A DNA stretch of 64,000 bases from Erythroxylum novogranatense (GCA_029891385.1 JAIWQS010000131.1:1-64000), one strand, 5' to 3'. Positions 11,471-25,610 are shown, counted from the first letter of the stretch. The notes: a model not told the origin generated them from the sequence alone. Numbers and translations are program-made.

Positions 11471-12938
11471 CAAACTTCAAACGCTTATAACTTTTAACTC
11501 CTCAACTCCAAATCGACAAAATTGATGTCTATTTCATAGAAAAAGACTAATCTACAATGTTCATGAAGAACTTAAATCCAAATTCAGTCTCAAAAGGGTC
11601 AAATGTCTCAATTAATCTTCGTCTGATTTGCATCCGGTTTTCCTATCACCGGTTTTGCTATCAGCTGGTTTTTCCATCATCTGATTTCTATCAGACATGT
11701 TTTGGCGCAAATGCCATAACTTTCTCTATAGGTGTCGAAATGACTTCATTCTTGGACGGTTAGAAAGTAGACATCTAGATCTATAACTCTCATGAAGACT
11801 ACAAAGGCTGATTCTATCTCCTACATTCTGTAGCGTCCACTTTTCCTATCGTCCGGTTTTTGCCAAGACATCGTCTGTTTTTGCTACATAGCATCGTCTG
11901 TTTTTGCTACGCTGCGGCATCGTCGTTTTCAATCACCTAAACAACATCAAAACTTCAATCTATCATAACTTCTAGCCCCGATATCGAAAATTCGCAAACT
12001 TTATGGCTACCGAAAGCCCTCAACAAGCACTACATGTTCATGAATATCATTTTATCAAATTTCACTTAAATCAAAAGTCAACTATTCATCCCCAAAAGTC
12101 AAACTTTCATAATTCTTCATATTTTCACACCTTCACTAATTCTTCCAATCTCACTCTTTCAATCTTTATTTCCTACCTTTCAACTTCCATTTCAATCATC
12201 TTAATCAACTCATTCATTTTAACTTTCATTAACTCATAATATTCACTGACATTTCATAACATATACATATCTCTTTAAAGCCTCAAAGTCATCAAGACCA
12301 ATCCATTCTTTCCATCTTGATTTCACATTTTCCTCACTACCACAATACTCTTACGTCCAATCTACTTCAAGCGCGATTCAATCTTCACAACTTAATCTAT
12401 AACATAATACATATACAAAATACTCATTCTTTCCATACTTAAATCCTCCATATACAATTCATTCAACACATTCTTATGACAAACATTGCAGTCATTTCTC
12501 AAATCATCCATAAGCCCAAAATACATACTTTTAGGATAAATTTTGAAAGCAACCACATATCACACAAAGTTCATTCACAAAGTTCATATACACAACTTAT
12601 GGCACATTTTCAAATCAATGCAAGGTCATACTTGAACAAGCATTGGCGAGAACAAATAAAGGTTCTTTACAAAGCTTTAGTGGGCATTTCTAGCCCCGAT
12701 AAATCGAAGTCTCAAAATTTGCAATTTCAAAGAAGTTACATAAATAGTAACTATACAAACTTACTTTTCAATTATAAAGATGTTACCCATAATACATGTA
12801 TACACAAAAACGCCATTTCACGCTTTAACCCCAAATTTCATTTAAAATTTCTCCAATTCACATTACCCGAATAAACATTTAACATCACTAATTTCTCATT
12901 TAATAATTACGACATCCAATCAAAGTTCGGGTCCAACA

Positions 12939-15723
12939 ATTCTCCTCCTTAAAGAATTTACGTCCTCGAAATTCATATCACTTTCTGGTTGGTTCCTCAT
13001 TCTAGTTCAGATCACTCACAACTTCCAACTTCTTGATCAATAATACTAATATCATCTAATTCGAAACACACTCACGTAATCACATTTCGAATCCGGATAT
13101 CTTTTGTTAGTAACATATCTATCTCATAAGACTCCATCGAATTAATTCATATCGAACTTAAAATTCTCCCTTTCTCGACCATCATTATTAATTTCACATT
13201 CTTCTTATTACAATCACCATGTAGCCCTCTTTCTATTCGAACTCAAACTTCGAGATCTGTTTCAACCTCTCAAAACGATTCACATTTCTTGATCCTTAAT
13301 TCGGACGTACCAGGCCCTACATGTTATGCTTCCTTTTTGCTCTTGGTTCCAATAACCTCGATATCGAATTTTCTGTTTATGCATTTTAAAAAATACTTAG
13401 CCTTAATAGGAATTTCTCATTCATACAATCAAAATCTTTTGTATTCTATTCCATGCTCTCAATTCAATGATTGTCCAAGCTTTCCGATCTGTACTTGCGT
13501 AAATACTTCCGAGATGTTCTTTTATTCTCTTTGTCTCCAAGCTTTAAGCAATCATTAGTGTAGCAGCTCTTAAACATGTATCAACTCCTTAACTCATAGA
13601 ACCTTAGTTGCTCACTTACATATGCAATCACTTCATTATGCTCCATTAGATTTTATCCAATCTCTTATACAACATCGGTCATCGACAAACTTTCCAAATT
13701 CATACGGTTGATTTTCATTAAAATCATTCTTCAAAATTCTCCTTCCTTCCATTTATCATAAGTTTCACGCGTTTTTCTCGTGTTCAACTAGTCTCTCAAT
13801 TCGTCGAATACTTTTAATACATCATCTACTCTTTGATCACTTGGTCTCCAATATTATAGTGTTATCGGTCCCTTTGGTTAACACCCTCAATTATTATCAT
13901 ATTCCGTGCTTCTTGATTAGTCCTCGCGATTCCTTAAATAAGCTGATTCCTCATTAGGTACATTATCACACTTTCTTTCAATTTTCCAATTGACATTCTT
14001 TTTGAATGATTGTTTCCATTCCTTGAATTTCCTCATACCTCCTTGGCTTATTTTCATGTTTGCTCATTCATACAAACTTCTGTCCACATTCTTGACTCAT
14101 TTGCACTTAACTTCTTGTGATTGAAACACATTCAATAAGGCATACTTGAGTCTCAAGAAACATACTTACACGTATACCTCTCTTTACATCAAACGAAATG
14201 CATACCTTCGATCAGTTTATTCCACCCTTTTACTTGAGTCTCCATTAGAGAGCGGGACTCCAATACTTCTGATCGAGTTATTACATATTCATTTCTTGAC
14301 TTGTCCTTTCATTGATCATCCTTGAAATAAAGCGCCGATTTCTTTAATCCGATAGCCTTTACGATCAAACTCTATGATATAAAGAGACACATTCGTTTAC
14401 TCTTATATCTCGGCATGTCACCAATTCATATCTTATCTCTTGATATACCAATCATACTAATTCGAATAACCTCTGAATATCACCTCTATTCAAATTTTAC
14501 GCTCCATCGCGATTACCTTTCCAAAGCAAAATCATCATACCATACTTTATCTCGGTTTCCGATTCATTTCATAACTTAACTCAAGGGATCAAAGATGACT
14601 CCATAAGTATATAGAAAATAGATCTCATATACTCAATCACGATTATCAAGATGCACTCTCAATAACTGGTTGTTACTCTTCGAAATTTATTCCGAGTCCA
14701 CTATTTACGAAGTCGATCCAAAAGAGTATGAGATTCACATCACAACTCCTAGAAATCTATCATCTCATTTCAAACTTCCCTCCCTTGCGTTTATCGGTTC
14801 CTTTTTGAAAGCAACCTGGTTGATCCATACCAGGGGTCCTTGTCCTCTGGACTATGGAAGAATTACCAAATTCCATTGTTGAATCGAGGTAAGAGCTTAT
14901 AATCCCTCTCTGGTCAAGGAAGACACCGCATTCTCTAGTCATACACTAACTTATCGGCTTCACCACGTTCCACTTTGCTTGCATACTACCTTTCATTCAA
15001 TTCCTGCAGTAATGATATATCCATATCGATTCAAACACTTACCGCGGCATAATTCCATTAAGTCAAGTCACGACATATCCATAAATCTTGAATTCATGTC
15101 TCAACATATCGGACCACGAAAATTCTTATTTCAAATTAGCCACACTTTCATTGCCTTATATTCTAACAAAATACCCTTCTTCCTATTGTCTCTCATAGTC
15201 CGAACATTTAGCAGCATTCGCACATATGACTTATTCTATACTCATCAGTGCTCCTCCTTTAAGGTGCGAAATCGAATATAATCGATCCTTGTAAAACTCC
15301 TCGTATCCTGTTACGAGGTGGCACACTACTCCTTTATTTCTCATCCAATTCGAAATTATCGATACATATTCATCATGAAATTTTGACCTCAATTCCACTA
15401 ATCTCTTCTTAATGCGACGATTACCATCAAAAGGAATGTCGATAAGTACTCGCGATCGAGGTCTAAATCATCTGACCATTAAGGCGTCAACTTAACGATC
15501 CGAGACTCAAATTCTCAACCAAAGACTTTCGACACTTCCAATATAATGGCATTGAATCCGTATCTACCATAATTGCCTCTACTTATCCACAACTTCCTTT
15601 TTCATATCAGAGTATCATCATTTTTCCTATTAGATCTATCACCTCAAACTTTTCACAATTTCTTATCGTCGCGCATACACATACGCCCATGTAAGATCAT
15701 ATCTTGGCGCTCGATACCATAAA
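12939..15723 (-). mobile_element. LARD-1 internal domain 1, non-coding (2785 bases)
   Basis: At the left end is a polypurine tract (ATTCTCCTCCTTAAAG as read on +), followed by 'acgtcctcgaaattc'. That is a relic of the Tekay polyprotein tail, which reads like FEDEI.. RRGEL on the minus strand. At the right end is the primer binding site. Between them I see no domain or long frame. The body is AT-rich and aligns along its whole length with internal domains 2 and 3. Confidence 0.85.
15709..15719 (-). other. LARD-1 primer binding site, copy 1
   Basis: On the minus strand it reads TGGTATCGAGC, three bases from the LTR end. This is one base short of TGGTATCAGAGC, the initiator-Met tRNA 3' end complement seen intact in copy 2 (23041-23052). 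Confidence 0.75.
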
Positions 15724-17608
15724 TGTTGGGACCCATTTAGGAACCCGACTCATAACGAAACAATCGTGACTTAACTAATATCGCTTTTTTTTTTCATTTA
15801 CACATTGTTCAAAGTAGTTTCAATTTCCAATTTGTATTTCATCAATTCCTCAATCCTTTTAATCCTTCATATTCGATCATATCGCGTTAGCATTCGAAAA
15901 CATTTTATCATTCGCTCTGATCATATCTCTCTTTATCCCGATTTCGCTTATTAACCAATATTTGAATTTGAATCAATCCATCTTATGCCATTCATACATA
16001 ATTTCCATATCATATCCATACACAAATCCATACACAAAAGCACTTCAATATTTCCAACCCATCACACAAATCTTGGACCTCCGTCCGGAATCCCATCATA
16101 CACATTTACAATCCTATATCTAAACACTTCCATAATTCTCGGTCATATCTCAAGTCATGATCATAATTCACATTCATAAATACTAACCATATTTCACTTA
16201 CATAATCCCATCCCATAATCATATACAAATTTTAATGGCCTTACAAGCCATAATACAATCACAATATATAAAATCAGAATGCAAATACAAAGATACAAAA
16301 TCCTCTTTTTCGCTCACGGATCTTCTTCTCATTACTGTGGATGGTAATGAGGGGTGGCTTTCGCTCAATGGGTAACAGTTTATAACAAAACAATAAGCAA
16401 AACTCTTGAAATCTTTTTCTTTTTGGTCTTAGAAAACATTTCTTTGAAATCCAGTAAAGCACATTTTTGAAGTTCTTTTCTTGCATTTAATCAAAATCAC
16501 ATTTTACAAATCGTATATCGTCTTAGGCTTTCAACCACAAATCCATAGGTCACAAGACATGAATGCATCAACTTGGCAATTCACGTAAGCAATGCACACA
16601 CAAATGGCTAGAGAGTTCCATAAACACGACGGAGCCAAAGTTTACAGTAATCACGACGAGTCCATTTTTGGATCTCGTAAGCTGCCAAGCGGGAGCGGGA
16701 GAAGGCTATCACATTATTTTTGTCTACGTGCGAGACTATCACAACGTTACTCTCTTGCACACAAAAGCACATATAATGCTCAAATCAATTTATCAAATGC
16801 TCTTTTCGAATATACACAGCCATGAAGTCTTTCGAGGCATAACACTGATGTATTTTTGCAATTCATCAAAATTTCATGTATCGAATCAAAAATGATTTTT
16901 CAAATCATTTATGCAATGATGCAACAATTATGATGCAATTTAAGTCAGAAAATCTCTTTGTTTAAAGAAAGCGGTAATGGCTTATAAATTCTATTATAAA
17001 CGGATACCCACTCGAATCCATGCTAGGAACTTGTCCAAAGCTCTAATTTCTCCGAAGCTTCTTTCTTTCGCCCACTTTGAAATTTCCTAGACCGAAATCA
17101 TCCAAATTCATCATCATAAATACCATAACCCTCAAAATTTACTATAGGAAACCCAATTCCAACATATTTCCAAGCTATCTAATGCATCAATTTACAAAAG
17201 CCCAATTTCCAAAATTGGGCATAAACCTAACTCACATTAATCCAAAATTAAACCACCATCTTAGCATAGACATCACAACTAATTTCATAATCCACAAAAC
17301 CATAATATTTTCCATGATTCTACACCAAAATTTTAAGAAAAGCTTGAAGCTTGAAAATCGGCTTTTACCTCACTCTTCACCATTTTGGATTTTCTTAGCT
17401 CATCCTAGAGCTCTCTTCATCCTTCATCTTTTTCCCTCTTGGAGCATGTTAAATCCTCCTGGAAAGCTCACAAAATCGAACCCTAGCTGCTGTCCTTTCT
17501 TTTCTCCTTCCACCAAACCCACTCTTCTCTTTTCTCTCTTCTTTCTTTCTTTCTTTTGTTTCTCTTTATTCATTTCTCTAACTCTCACGACCACAGCCTG
17601 CTTCTCCT

Positions 17609-17617
17609 CTATTTATA
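17609..17617 (-). promoter_or_regulatory. LTR2 TATA box (TATAAATAG)
   Basis: It has the same TATAAATAG-AGGAG arrangement as the other three LTRs, about 900 bases downstream (in the sense direction) of the U3 repeats. Confidence 0.65.
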
Positions 17618-18069
17618 CTACATCCACATGCCATGTCATTTAATGAATGAGGAAAGACTCTCATGCCCCTCCTTATAAGCCTACTAACTTAACTCTTTAA
17701 GTGTTCTTCCAAAATTGCCCTTAAAGTTGATATCTTGGCTCCAAATTCTGATCAGGTAAATAAAGGAATTTTACAATAATTTCTTCTTCACAATGTTCTC
17801 CTCGATCATACGAATCCAACGCAACAAACCACGCTCAATTCGGATCTAAAAGCGAAGAAGTTATGGCCAAAATACTATCGACACATGCATAAAATCGAGA
17901 TCGCACCTTTGCACCGAGTTTCATTCCAATATCCGACAGTCTTAGAGGCTCCATCTTGATCGGGGTTCTTCATCAAAGTTGTAGCCTTATAACTTTAGTT
18001 TAATCTCAATTTGAATCACCTCAATCCGAGCTCTGTAGCTTCATATATCCTCAAAATACTGATCGTGCA

Positions 18070-18290
18070 GTGCATTTTTCCTTCCATCCGCTTTCTTGTT
18101 CATCATCGATTTTCTATCGTCTGATTTTCTTTCATCGTCATCCGATTTTCTGTTCATCGTCTGATTTCCTTCGTCTGACTTTTCCATCAGCTGATTTTGC
18201 ATCAGCTGATTTTTGAATCACCGATTTTTGATCACTGATTTCCATCATTTCGATGATTTTTGCATCGGTGATTTTCATCGGTGATTTTCC
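18070..18290. repeat. Degenerate CATC-(A/G)-CTGATTTTC short repeats in LTR2
   Basis: Irregular 13-17 base units ending in GATTTTC or GATTTTT, several with CAGCTG cores (for example 'catcagctgattttgcat'). They are homologous in position to the regular array of LTR1. Confidence 0.6.
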
Positions 18291-18510
18291 TCCAAACTTC
18301 AAACGCTTATAACTTTTAACTCCGAACTCCAAATTGGACAAAATTGATGTCTATTTCATAGAGAAAAGACTGATCTACAATGTTCATGAAGAACTTAAAT
18401 CCAAATTCAGTCTCTAAAAGGGTCAAATGTCTCAATTAATCTTTCGTCTGATTTTTGCATCTTCGGTTTTCCTATCACCTGGTTTTTCTATCGGTGGTTT
18501 TTCTATCAAC

Positions 18511-19060
18511 ACATGTCCACTTATATAGATCATATCTTTTGACTCCGATATCCAAATTGGGCAAACTTGGTATCTATCTCATAGAGAAAAGAGATCTACA
18601 ACTTTCAAGAAGGAAATTTTGTCTAAATCCATCGATATCAAGTCCATATCGTCTGCTTTTGCTTCAGCTGGTTTTTCATCAGCTGGTTTTCTATCTTTTA
18701 TTCAGCACATGTCCACTTATATAGATCATATCATTTGACTCCGATATCCAAATTGGGCAAACTTGGTATCTATCTCATAGAAAGAGATCTACAACTTTCA
18801 AGAAGGAAATTTTGTCTAAATCTATCGATATCAAGTCCATATTGTCTGCTTTTGCTTCAGCTGGTTTTTCTATCAGCTGGTTTTCTATCCAGCACATGTC
18901 CACTTATATAGATCATATCTTTTGACTCTGATATCCAAATTGGGCAAACTTGGTATCTATCTCATAGAGAAAGAGAGATCTACAACTTTCAAGAAGGAAA
19001 TTTTGTCTAAATCTATCGATATCAAGTCCATATCGTCTGCTTTTGCTTCAGCTGGTTTTT
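18511..19060. repeat. U3 tandem repeat in LTR2, about 3 copies of about 190 bases
   Basis: Units begin 'acatgtccacttatatag' at 18511, 18707 and 18894 (spacing 196 and 187). Each carries a TTGACTC(C/T)GATATCC block, an ATCTACAACTTTCAAG block, and ends with CTTCAGCTGG. On the sense (minus) strand each unit also contains CTATATAAG. Confidence 0.9.
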
Positions 19061-20270
19061 CATCATCTGATTTCTATCAGACATGTTTTGCGCAAATGCC
19101 ATAACTTTCTCTATAGGTGTCGAAATGACTTCATTCTTAGACGGTTAGAAAGTAGACATCTAGATCTATAACTCTCATGAAGACTACAAAGGCTGATTCT
19201 ATCTCCTACATTCTGTAGCGTCCACTTTTCCTATCAGCTGGTTTTGCTACAGTACATCGTCTGGTTTTCAATCACCTAAACAACATCAAAACTTCAATCT
19301 ATCATAACTTCTAGCCCGATATCGAAAATTCGCAAACTTTATGGCTACCGAAAGCCCTCAACAAGCACTACATGTTCATGAATATCATTTTATCAAATTT
19401 CACTTAAATCAAAAGTCAACTATTCATCCCCAAAGTCAAACTTTCATAATTCTTCATATTTTCACACCTTCACTAATTCTTCCAATTCTCACTCTTTCAA
19501 TCTTTATTTCCTACCTTTCAACTTCCATTTCAATCATCTTAATCAACTCATTCATTTTAACTTTCATTAACTCATAATATTCACTCGACATTTCATAACA
19601 TATACATATCTCTTTAAAGCCTCAAAATCATCAAGACCAATCCATTCTTTCCATCTTGATTTCACATTTTTCCTCACTACCACAATACTCTTCGTCCAAT
19701 CTACTTCAAGCACGATTCAATCTTCACAACTTAATCTATAACATAATACATATACAAAATACTCATTCTTTCCATACTTAAATCCTCCATATACAATTCA
19801 TTCAACACATTCTTATGACAAACATTAAGTCATTTCTCAAATCATCCATAAGCCACAAAATACATACTTTTAGGATAAATTTTGAAAGCAACCACATATC
19901 ACACAAAGTTCATTCACAAAGTTCATATACATGACTTATGGCACATTTTCAAATCAATGCAAGGTCATACTTGAACAAGCATTGGCGAGAACACAATAAA
20001 GGTTCTTTACAAAGCTTTAGTGGGCATTTCTAGCCCCGATAAATCGAAGTCTCAAAATTTGCAATTTCAAAGTTACATAAATAGTAACTATACAAACTTA
20101 CTTTTTCAATTATAAAGATGTTACCCATAATACAACATACACAAAACCCATTTCACGCTTTAACCCCAAATTTCATTTAAAATTTCTCCAATTCACATTA
20201 CCCAAATAAACATTTAACATCACTAATTTCTCATTTAATAATTGACATCAATTAAAGTTGAGGCCTGACA

Positions 20271-23056
20271 ATTCTCCCTCCTTAAAGAATTTCGTCCTCG
20301 AAATTCATATCACTTTCTTGACTGGTTCCTCATTCTAGTTCAGATCACTCACAACTTCCAACTTCTTGTGACAATAATACTAATATCATCTAATTCCGAA
20401 ACACACTCACGAATCACATTTCGAATCCGGGATATCTTTTGCTAGTAACACTATCTCATAAGACTCTATCTGAATTAATTCATATCGAACAACAAATTCT
20501 CCTTTCTCAACCATCATTATTAATTTCACATTCTTCTTATTACAATCACCATGTAGCCCTCTTTCTATTCGAACTCAAACTTCAGATCTGTTTTCAACCT
20601 CTCAAAACGATTCACAATTTCTTGATCCTTAATTCGGGACGTACCAAGCCCCCTACATGTTATGCTTCCTTTTTGCTCTTGGTTCCAATAACCTCGATAT
20701 CGAATTTTCTGTTTATGCATTTAAAAAAAATACTTAGCCTTAATAGAATTTCTCATTCATACAATCAAAATCTTTTGTATTCCTATTCCATGCTCTCAAT
20801 TCAATGATTGTCCCGCTTTTACGATCTGTACTTGCATAAATACTTCCAAGATGTTCTTTTATTCATCTGTCTCCAAGCTTTAAAGTAATCATTAGTGTAG
20901 CAGCTCTTAAACATGTATCAACTCCTTAACTCATAGAACCTTAGTTGCTCCACACATATGCAATCACTTCATTATGCTCCATTAGATTTTATCCAAATCT
21001 CTTGTACAACATCGGCATCGACAAACTTTCCAAATTCATGCAGTTGATTTTCATTAAAATCATTCTTCAAAATTCTCCTTCCTTCCATTTATCATAAGTT
21101 TCACACGTTTTCCTCACGTGCTCAAACTAGTCTCTCAATTAAATGAATACTTTTAATACATCATCTACTCTTTGATCACTTGGTCTCCAATATTATCGTG
21201 TTATCGGTCCTTTGGTTAACACCCTCAATTATTATCATATTCCGTGTGCTTCTTGATTAGTCCTCGCGATTCCTTAAATAACCGATTCCTCATTAAGGTA
21301 CATTATCACACTTTCTTTTCAATTTTCCAATTGACATTCTTTTTGAATGATTGTTTCCATTCCTTGAATTTCCTCATACCTCCCTTGGCTTATTTTCATG
21401 TTTGCTCATTCATACAAACTTACATCACATTGCAGCTCAGCTTTGCACTTAGCTGCTTGTGATTGAAACACATTCAATAAGGCATACTTGAGTCTCCGAA
21501 ACATACTTACACGACATACTTCTCTTTACATCAAGCGAAATGCATACCTTCTCGCCAGCTTTATTCCACCCTTTTACTTGAGTCTCCATTAGAGACGGGA
21601 CTCCAATACTATCATCGAGTTATTACATATTCATTTCTTGACTTGTCCTTTCATTGATCATCCTTGAAATAAAGCATGCGATTTGCTTAATCCAATAGCC
21701 TTCTGATCAACCCTATGATATAAGAGACACATTCGTTTACTCTTATATCTCGGCATATCACCAATTCATATCTTATGCTCTTGATATACCAATCATACTA
21801 ATTAGAATAACCTCGAATATCACCTCTATTCAAATTTTCTCGCTCCATCGCGATTTACCTTTCCAGCAAAATCATCTATACCATACTTTATCTCGGTTCT
21901 ACGATTCATTTCATAACTTAACTCAAGGGATCAAAGATGACTCCATAAGCTATATCTGAAAATAGATCTCATATACTCAATCACGAAGATCAAAGATGCA
22001 CTCTCGATAGCTGTTGCTACTCTTGGAAATTTATTTCCGAGTCCACTATTCTGAAGTCGATCCAAAAGGAGTATGAGATTCACATCACAACTCCTAGAAA
22101 TCTATCATCTCATTTCAAACTTCCTCCTTGCGTTTATCGGTTCCTTTACGAAGCAACTGGTTGATCCATACCGGGGTCCTTGTCCTCTGGACTATGGAAG
22201 AATTACCAAATTCCATTGTTGAATCGAGGTAAGAGCTTATAATCCCGACTCTTGGTCAAGGAAGACTGCATTCTCTAGTCATACACTAACTTATCCGCTT
22301 CGACCGGTTCCACTTTGCTTGCATACTACCTTTCATTCAATTCTGCGAGTAATGATATATCCATATCGATTCAAACACTTACCTGCGGCATAATTCCATT
22401 ACAAAGTCACCGACATATCCATAAATCTGAATTCATGTCTAACATATCGGACCACGAAAATTCTTATTTCCAATTAGCCACACTTTCATTGCCTTATATT
22501 CTAACAAAATACCCTTCTTCCTATTGTCTCTCATAGTCCAAACATTTAGCAGCAGTTCACACATATGACTTATTCTATACTCATCCGTGCCCTCCTTTAA
22601 GGGTGCGAAATCGAGTATAAGCGATCCTTGCAAAACTCCTCGTATCACATTACGGTGGCACACTCTCCTTTATTTCTCATCCAATTGAAATTATCGATAC
22701 ATATTCATCATGAAATTTTGACCTCAATTCCACTAATCTCTTCTTAATGCTGACGATTACCATCAAAGGAATGTCGATAAGTACTACGATCGAGGTCTAA
22801 ATCATCGACCGTTAAGGGCGTCAACTTAACGATCCGAGACTCAAATTCTCAACCAAAGACTTTCGACACTTCCAATATAATGGCATTGAATCCGTATCTA
22901 CCATAATTGCCTCTACTTATCCTGACTTCCTTTTCTCATATCGAGTATCATCATTTTCCTATTAGATCTATCACCTCAAACTTTTCACAATTTCTTGTCG
23001 TCTACTAGCATACATGCGCCATGTAAGATCATATCTTGGCGCTCTGATACCATAAA
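20271..23056 (-). mobile_element. LARD-1 internal domain 2, non-coding (2786 bases)
   Basis: It has the same organisation as domain 1: polypurine tract and 'ttcgtcctcgaaattc' at the left, primer binding site at the right, no coding frame. It is nearly the same length as domains 1 and 3. Most differences from them are small indels. Confidence 0.85.
23041..23052 (-). other. LARD-1 primer binding site, copy 2 (intact)
   Basis: GCTCTGATACCA on + reads TGGTATCAGAGC on the sense strand. It is a perfect 12-base match to the plant initiator-Met tRNA primer complement, four bases from the LTR end. Confidence 0.85.
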
Positions 23057-24940
23057 TGTTGGGACCCGTTTAGGAACCCAACTCATGTGAAACGAATCGC
23101 AACTTAACTAATATCGCTTCATTTTTTTTCATTTACACATTGTTCAAAGTAGTTTCAATTTCAATTTGTATTTCATCAATTCCTCAATCCTTTTAATCCT
23201 TCATATTCGATCATATCGCGTTAGCATTGAAAAACATTTTATCATTACGCTACAATCATATCTCTCTTTATCCCAATTAAACTTATTAACAAATATTTGA
23301 ATTTCGTCAATCCATCTTATGCCATTCATACATAATTTCCATATCATATCCATACACAAATCCATACATGAAAGCACTTCAATATTTCAACCCATCACAC
23401 AAATCTTGGGACCTCCTGTCCAGGAATCTCATCATACACATTTACAATCCTATATCTAAACACTTCCATAATTCTCGGTCATATCTCAAGTCATGATCAT
23501 AATTCACATTCATAAATACTAACCATATTTCACTTACATAATCCCATCCCATAATCATATACAAATTTTAATGGCCTTACAAGCCATAATATAATCACAA
23601 TATAAAAATCGAATGCAAATACAAAGATACAAAAATCCTCTTTTTCGCTCACGGATCTTCTTCTCATTACATGGATGGTAATGAGGGGGTGAGCTTCACG
23701 CTCAATGGGTAACAGTTTATAACAAAACAATAAGCAAAACTCTTGAAATCTTTTCTTTTACGGTCTTAGAAAACATTTCTTTGAAATCCTGTAAAGCACA
23801 TTTTTAAGAAGTTCTTTTCTTCTGTAATCAAAATCACATTTTACAAATCGTATCGTCTTAGGCTCTCAGCCACAAATCCATAGGTCACAAGACATGAATG
23901 CATCAACTTGGCAATTCCGTAAGCAATGCACACACAAATGGCTAGAGTTCCATAAACACGACGGAAACCGAAGTTTTCAGTAATCACGACGAGTCCATTT
24001 TTGGATCTCGTAAGCCCAGCCAAGCGGCAGTGGGAGAAGGCTATCACATTATTTTTGTCTCGTGCGAGACTATCACAACGTTACTCTCTTGCCCACACAA
24101 AGCACATATAATGCTCAAATCAATTTATCAAATGCTCTTTTCCGAATATACGACCATGAAGTCTTTCAAGGCATAACACAATGTATTTTTGCAATTCATC
24201 AAAATTTCATGTATCGAATCAAAATGATTTTCAAATCATTTATGCAATGATGCAACAATTATGATGCAATTTAAGTCGAAAATCTCTTTGTTTAAAGAAA
24301 GCGGTAATGGCTTATAAATTCTATTATAAGCGGATACCCACCTCGAATCCATGCTAGGAACTTGTCCAAAGCTCTAATTTCTCCAAGCTTCTTTCTTTAG
24401 CCCACTTTGAAATTTCCTAGACCGAAATCATCCAAATTCATCATCATAAATACCATAACCCTCAAAATTTACTATAGAAACCCAATTCTAACATATTTCC
24501 AAGCTATCTAATGCATCAATTTACAAAAAGCCCCAATTTCCAAAATTGGGCATAAACCCTAACTCACATTAATCCAAAATTAAACCACCATCTTAGCATA
24601 GACATCACAACTAATTTCATAATCCACAAAACCATAATATTTTCCATGATTCTACACCAAAATTTTAAGAAAAGCTTGAAGCTTGAAAATGGCTTTTACC
24701 TCACTCTTCACCATTTTGGATTTTCTTAGCTCATCCTAGAGCTCTCTTCATCCTTCATCTTTTCCCTCTTGGAGCATGTTAGAAATCCTCCTGGAAAGCT
24801 CACAAAATCGAACCCTAGCTGCTGTCCTTTCTTTTCTCCTTCCACCAAACCCACTCTTCTCTTTTTCTCTTCTTTCTTTCTTTCTTTTGTTTCTCTTTTT
24901 ATTCTTTTTCTAACTCTCACGACCACAGCCTGCTTCTCCT

Positions 24941-24949
24941 CTATTTATA
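24941..24949 (-). promoter_or_regulatory. LTR3 TATA box (TATAAATAG)
   Basis: The TATAAATAG motif and context are the same as in the other LTRs. A purine-rich leader (GAAA-rich on the sense strand) follows. Confidence 0.65.
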
Positions 24950-25409
24950 CTACATCCACATGCCATGTCATTTAATGAATGAGGAAAGACTCTCATGCCC
25001 CTCCTTATAAGCCTACTAACTTAACTCTTTAAGTGTTCTTCCAAAATTGCCCTTAAAAGTTGATATCTTGGCTCCAAATTCTGATCAGGTAAATAAAGGA
25101 ATTTTACAAAAATTTCTTCTTCATAATGTTCTCCTCGATCATACTGAATCCAACGCAACAAACCACGCTCAATTCGGATCTAAAACGAAGAAGTTATGGC
25201 CAAAATACTATCGGACTGTCTAAAAATCGAGACGCACCTTTGGACCGAGTTTCATTCCAATATCCGACAGTCTTAGAGGCTCCATCTTGATCGGGGTTCT
25301 TCATCAAAGTTGTAGCCTTATAACTTTAGTTTAATCTCCAATTTGAATCACCTCAATCCGAGCTCTGTAGCTTCATATATCCTCAAAATACTGATCTGTG
25401 TGCAGACTG

Positions 25410-25610
25410 TTTTCCTTCCATCTGCTTTACTGTTCATCATCTGATTTTCTATCGTCTGATTTACTGTTCATCGTCTGATTTACTGTTCATCGTCTGATTT
25501 CCTTCGTCTGACTTTTCCATCAGCTGATTTTGCATCAGCTGATTTTTGGATCAGCTGATTTCCATCGGTGCTTTTACATCGGTGATTTTCATCGGTGATT
25601 TTTCCTCAAA
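25410..25610. repeat. CATC-GTCTGATTTACTGTT short repeats in LTR3
   Basis: Irregular tandem units such as 'catcgtctgatttactgtt' and 'catcagctgatttt'. They are the positional equivalent of the arrays at 11135 and 18070 but with a different unit composition. Confidence 0.6.

Larger units (their letters stand above)
8869..12938 (-). mobile_element. LARD-1 LTR1 (about 4.07 kb)
   Basis: It starts TGTTGGGACC and ends GTCCAACA in + strand order. It is the most diverged of the four LTRs and lacks the roughly 190-base U3 tandem repeat present in LTR2 and LTR3, which accounts for nearly all of its shorter length. It carries a well-preserved short CATCCG-type repeat at 11135-11300 and the minus-strand TATA box at 10689-10697. 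Confidence 0.9.
15724..20270 (-). mobile_element. LARD-1 LTR2 (about 4.55 kb)
   Basis: It runs from TGTTGGGACC to GAGGCCTGACA in + order and is shared between internal domains 1 and 2. It contains about three copies of the 190-base U3 repeat (18511-19060), the degenerate CATCGTCTGATTTTC repeat (about 18070-18290) and a TATA box at 17609-17617. Its end TGACA differs from the CCAACA of the other LTRs, which gives a mismatched terminal inverted repeat. Confidence 0.9.

Noticed and set aside
12003..12239. Open frame MATESPQQALHVHEYHF... repeated in LTR1, LTR2 (19341) and LTR3 (26635)
   Set aside because: It lies antisense to the LARD-1 element, and the frames diverge after about 30 codons through indels. 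The composition is low-complexity Ser/Ile/Asn. The repetition follows from the LTR copies.
24726..24926. Basic frame MVVRVRKRIKRETKERKK in LTR3
   Set aside because: It reads through the purine-rich leader after the TATA box and is not conserved in length between LTRs.
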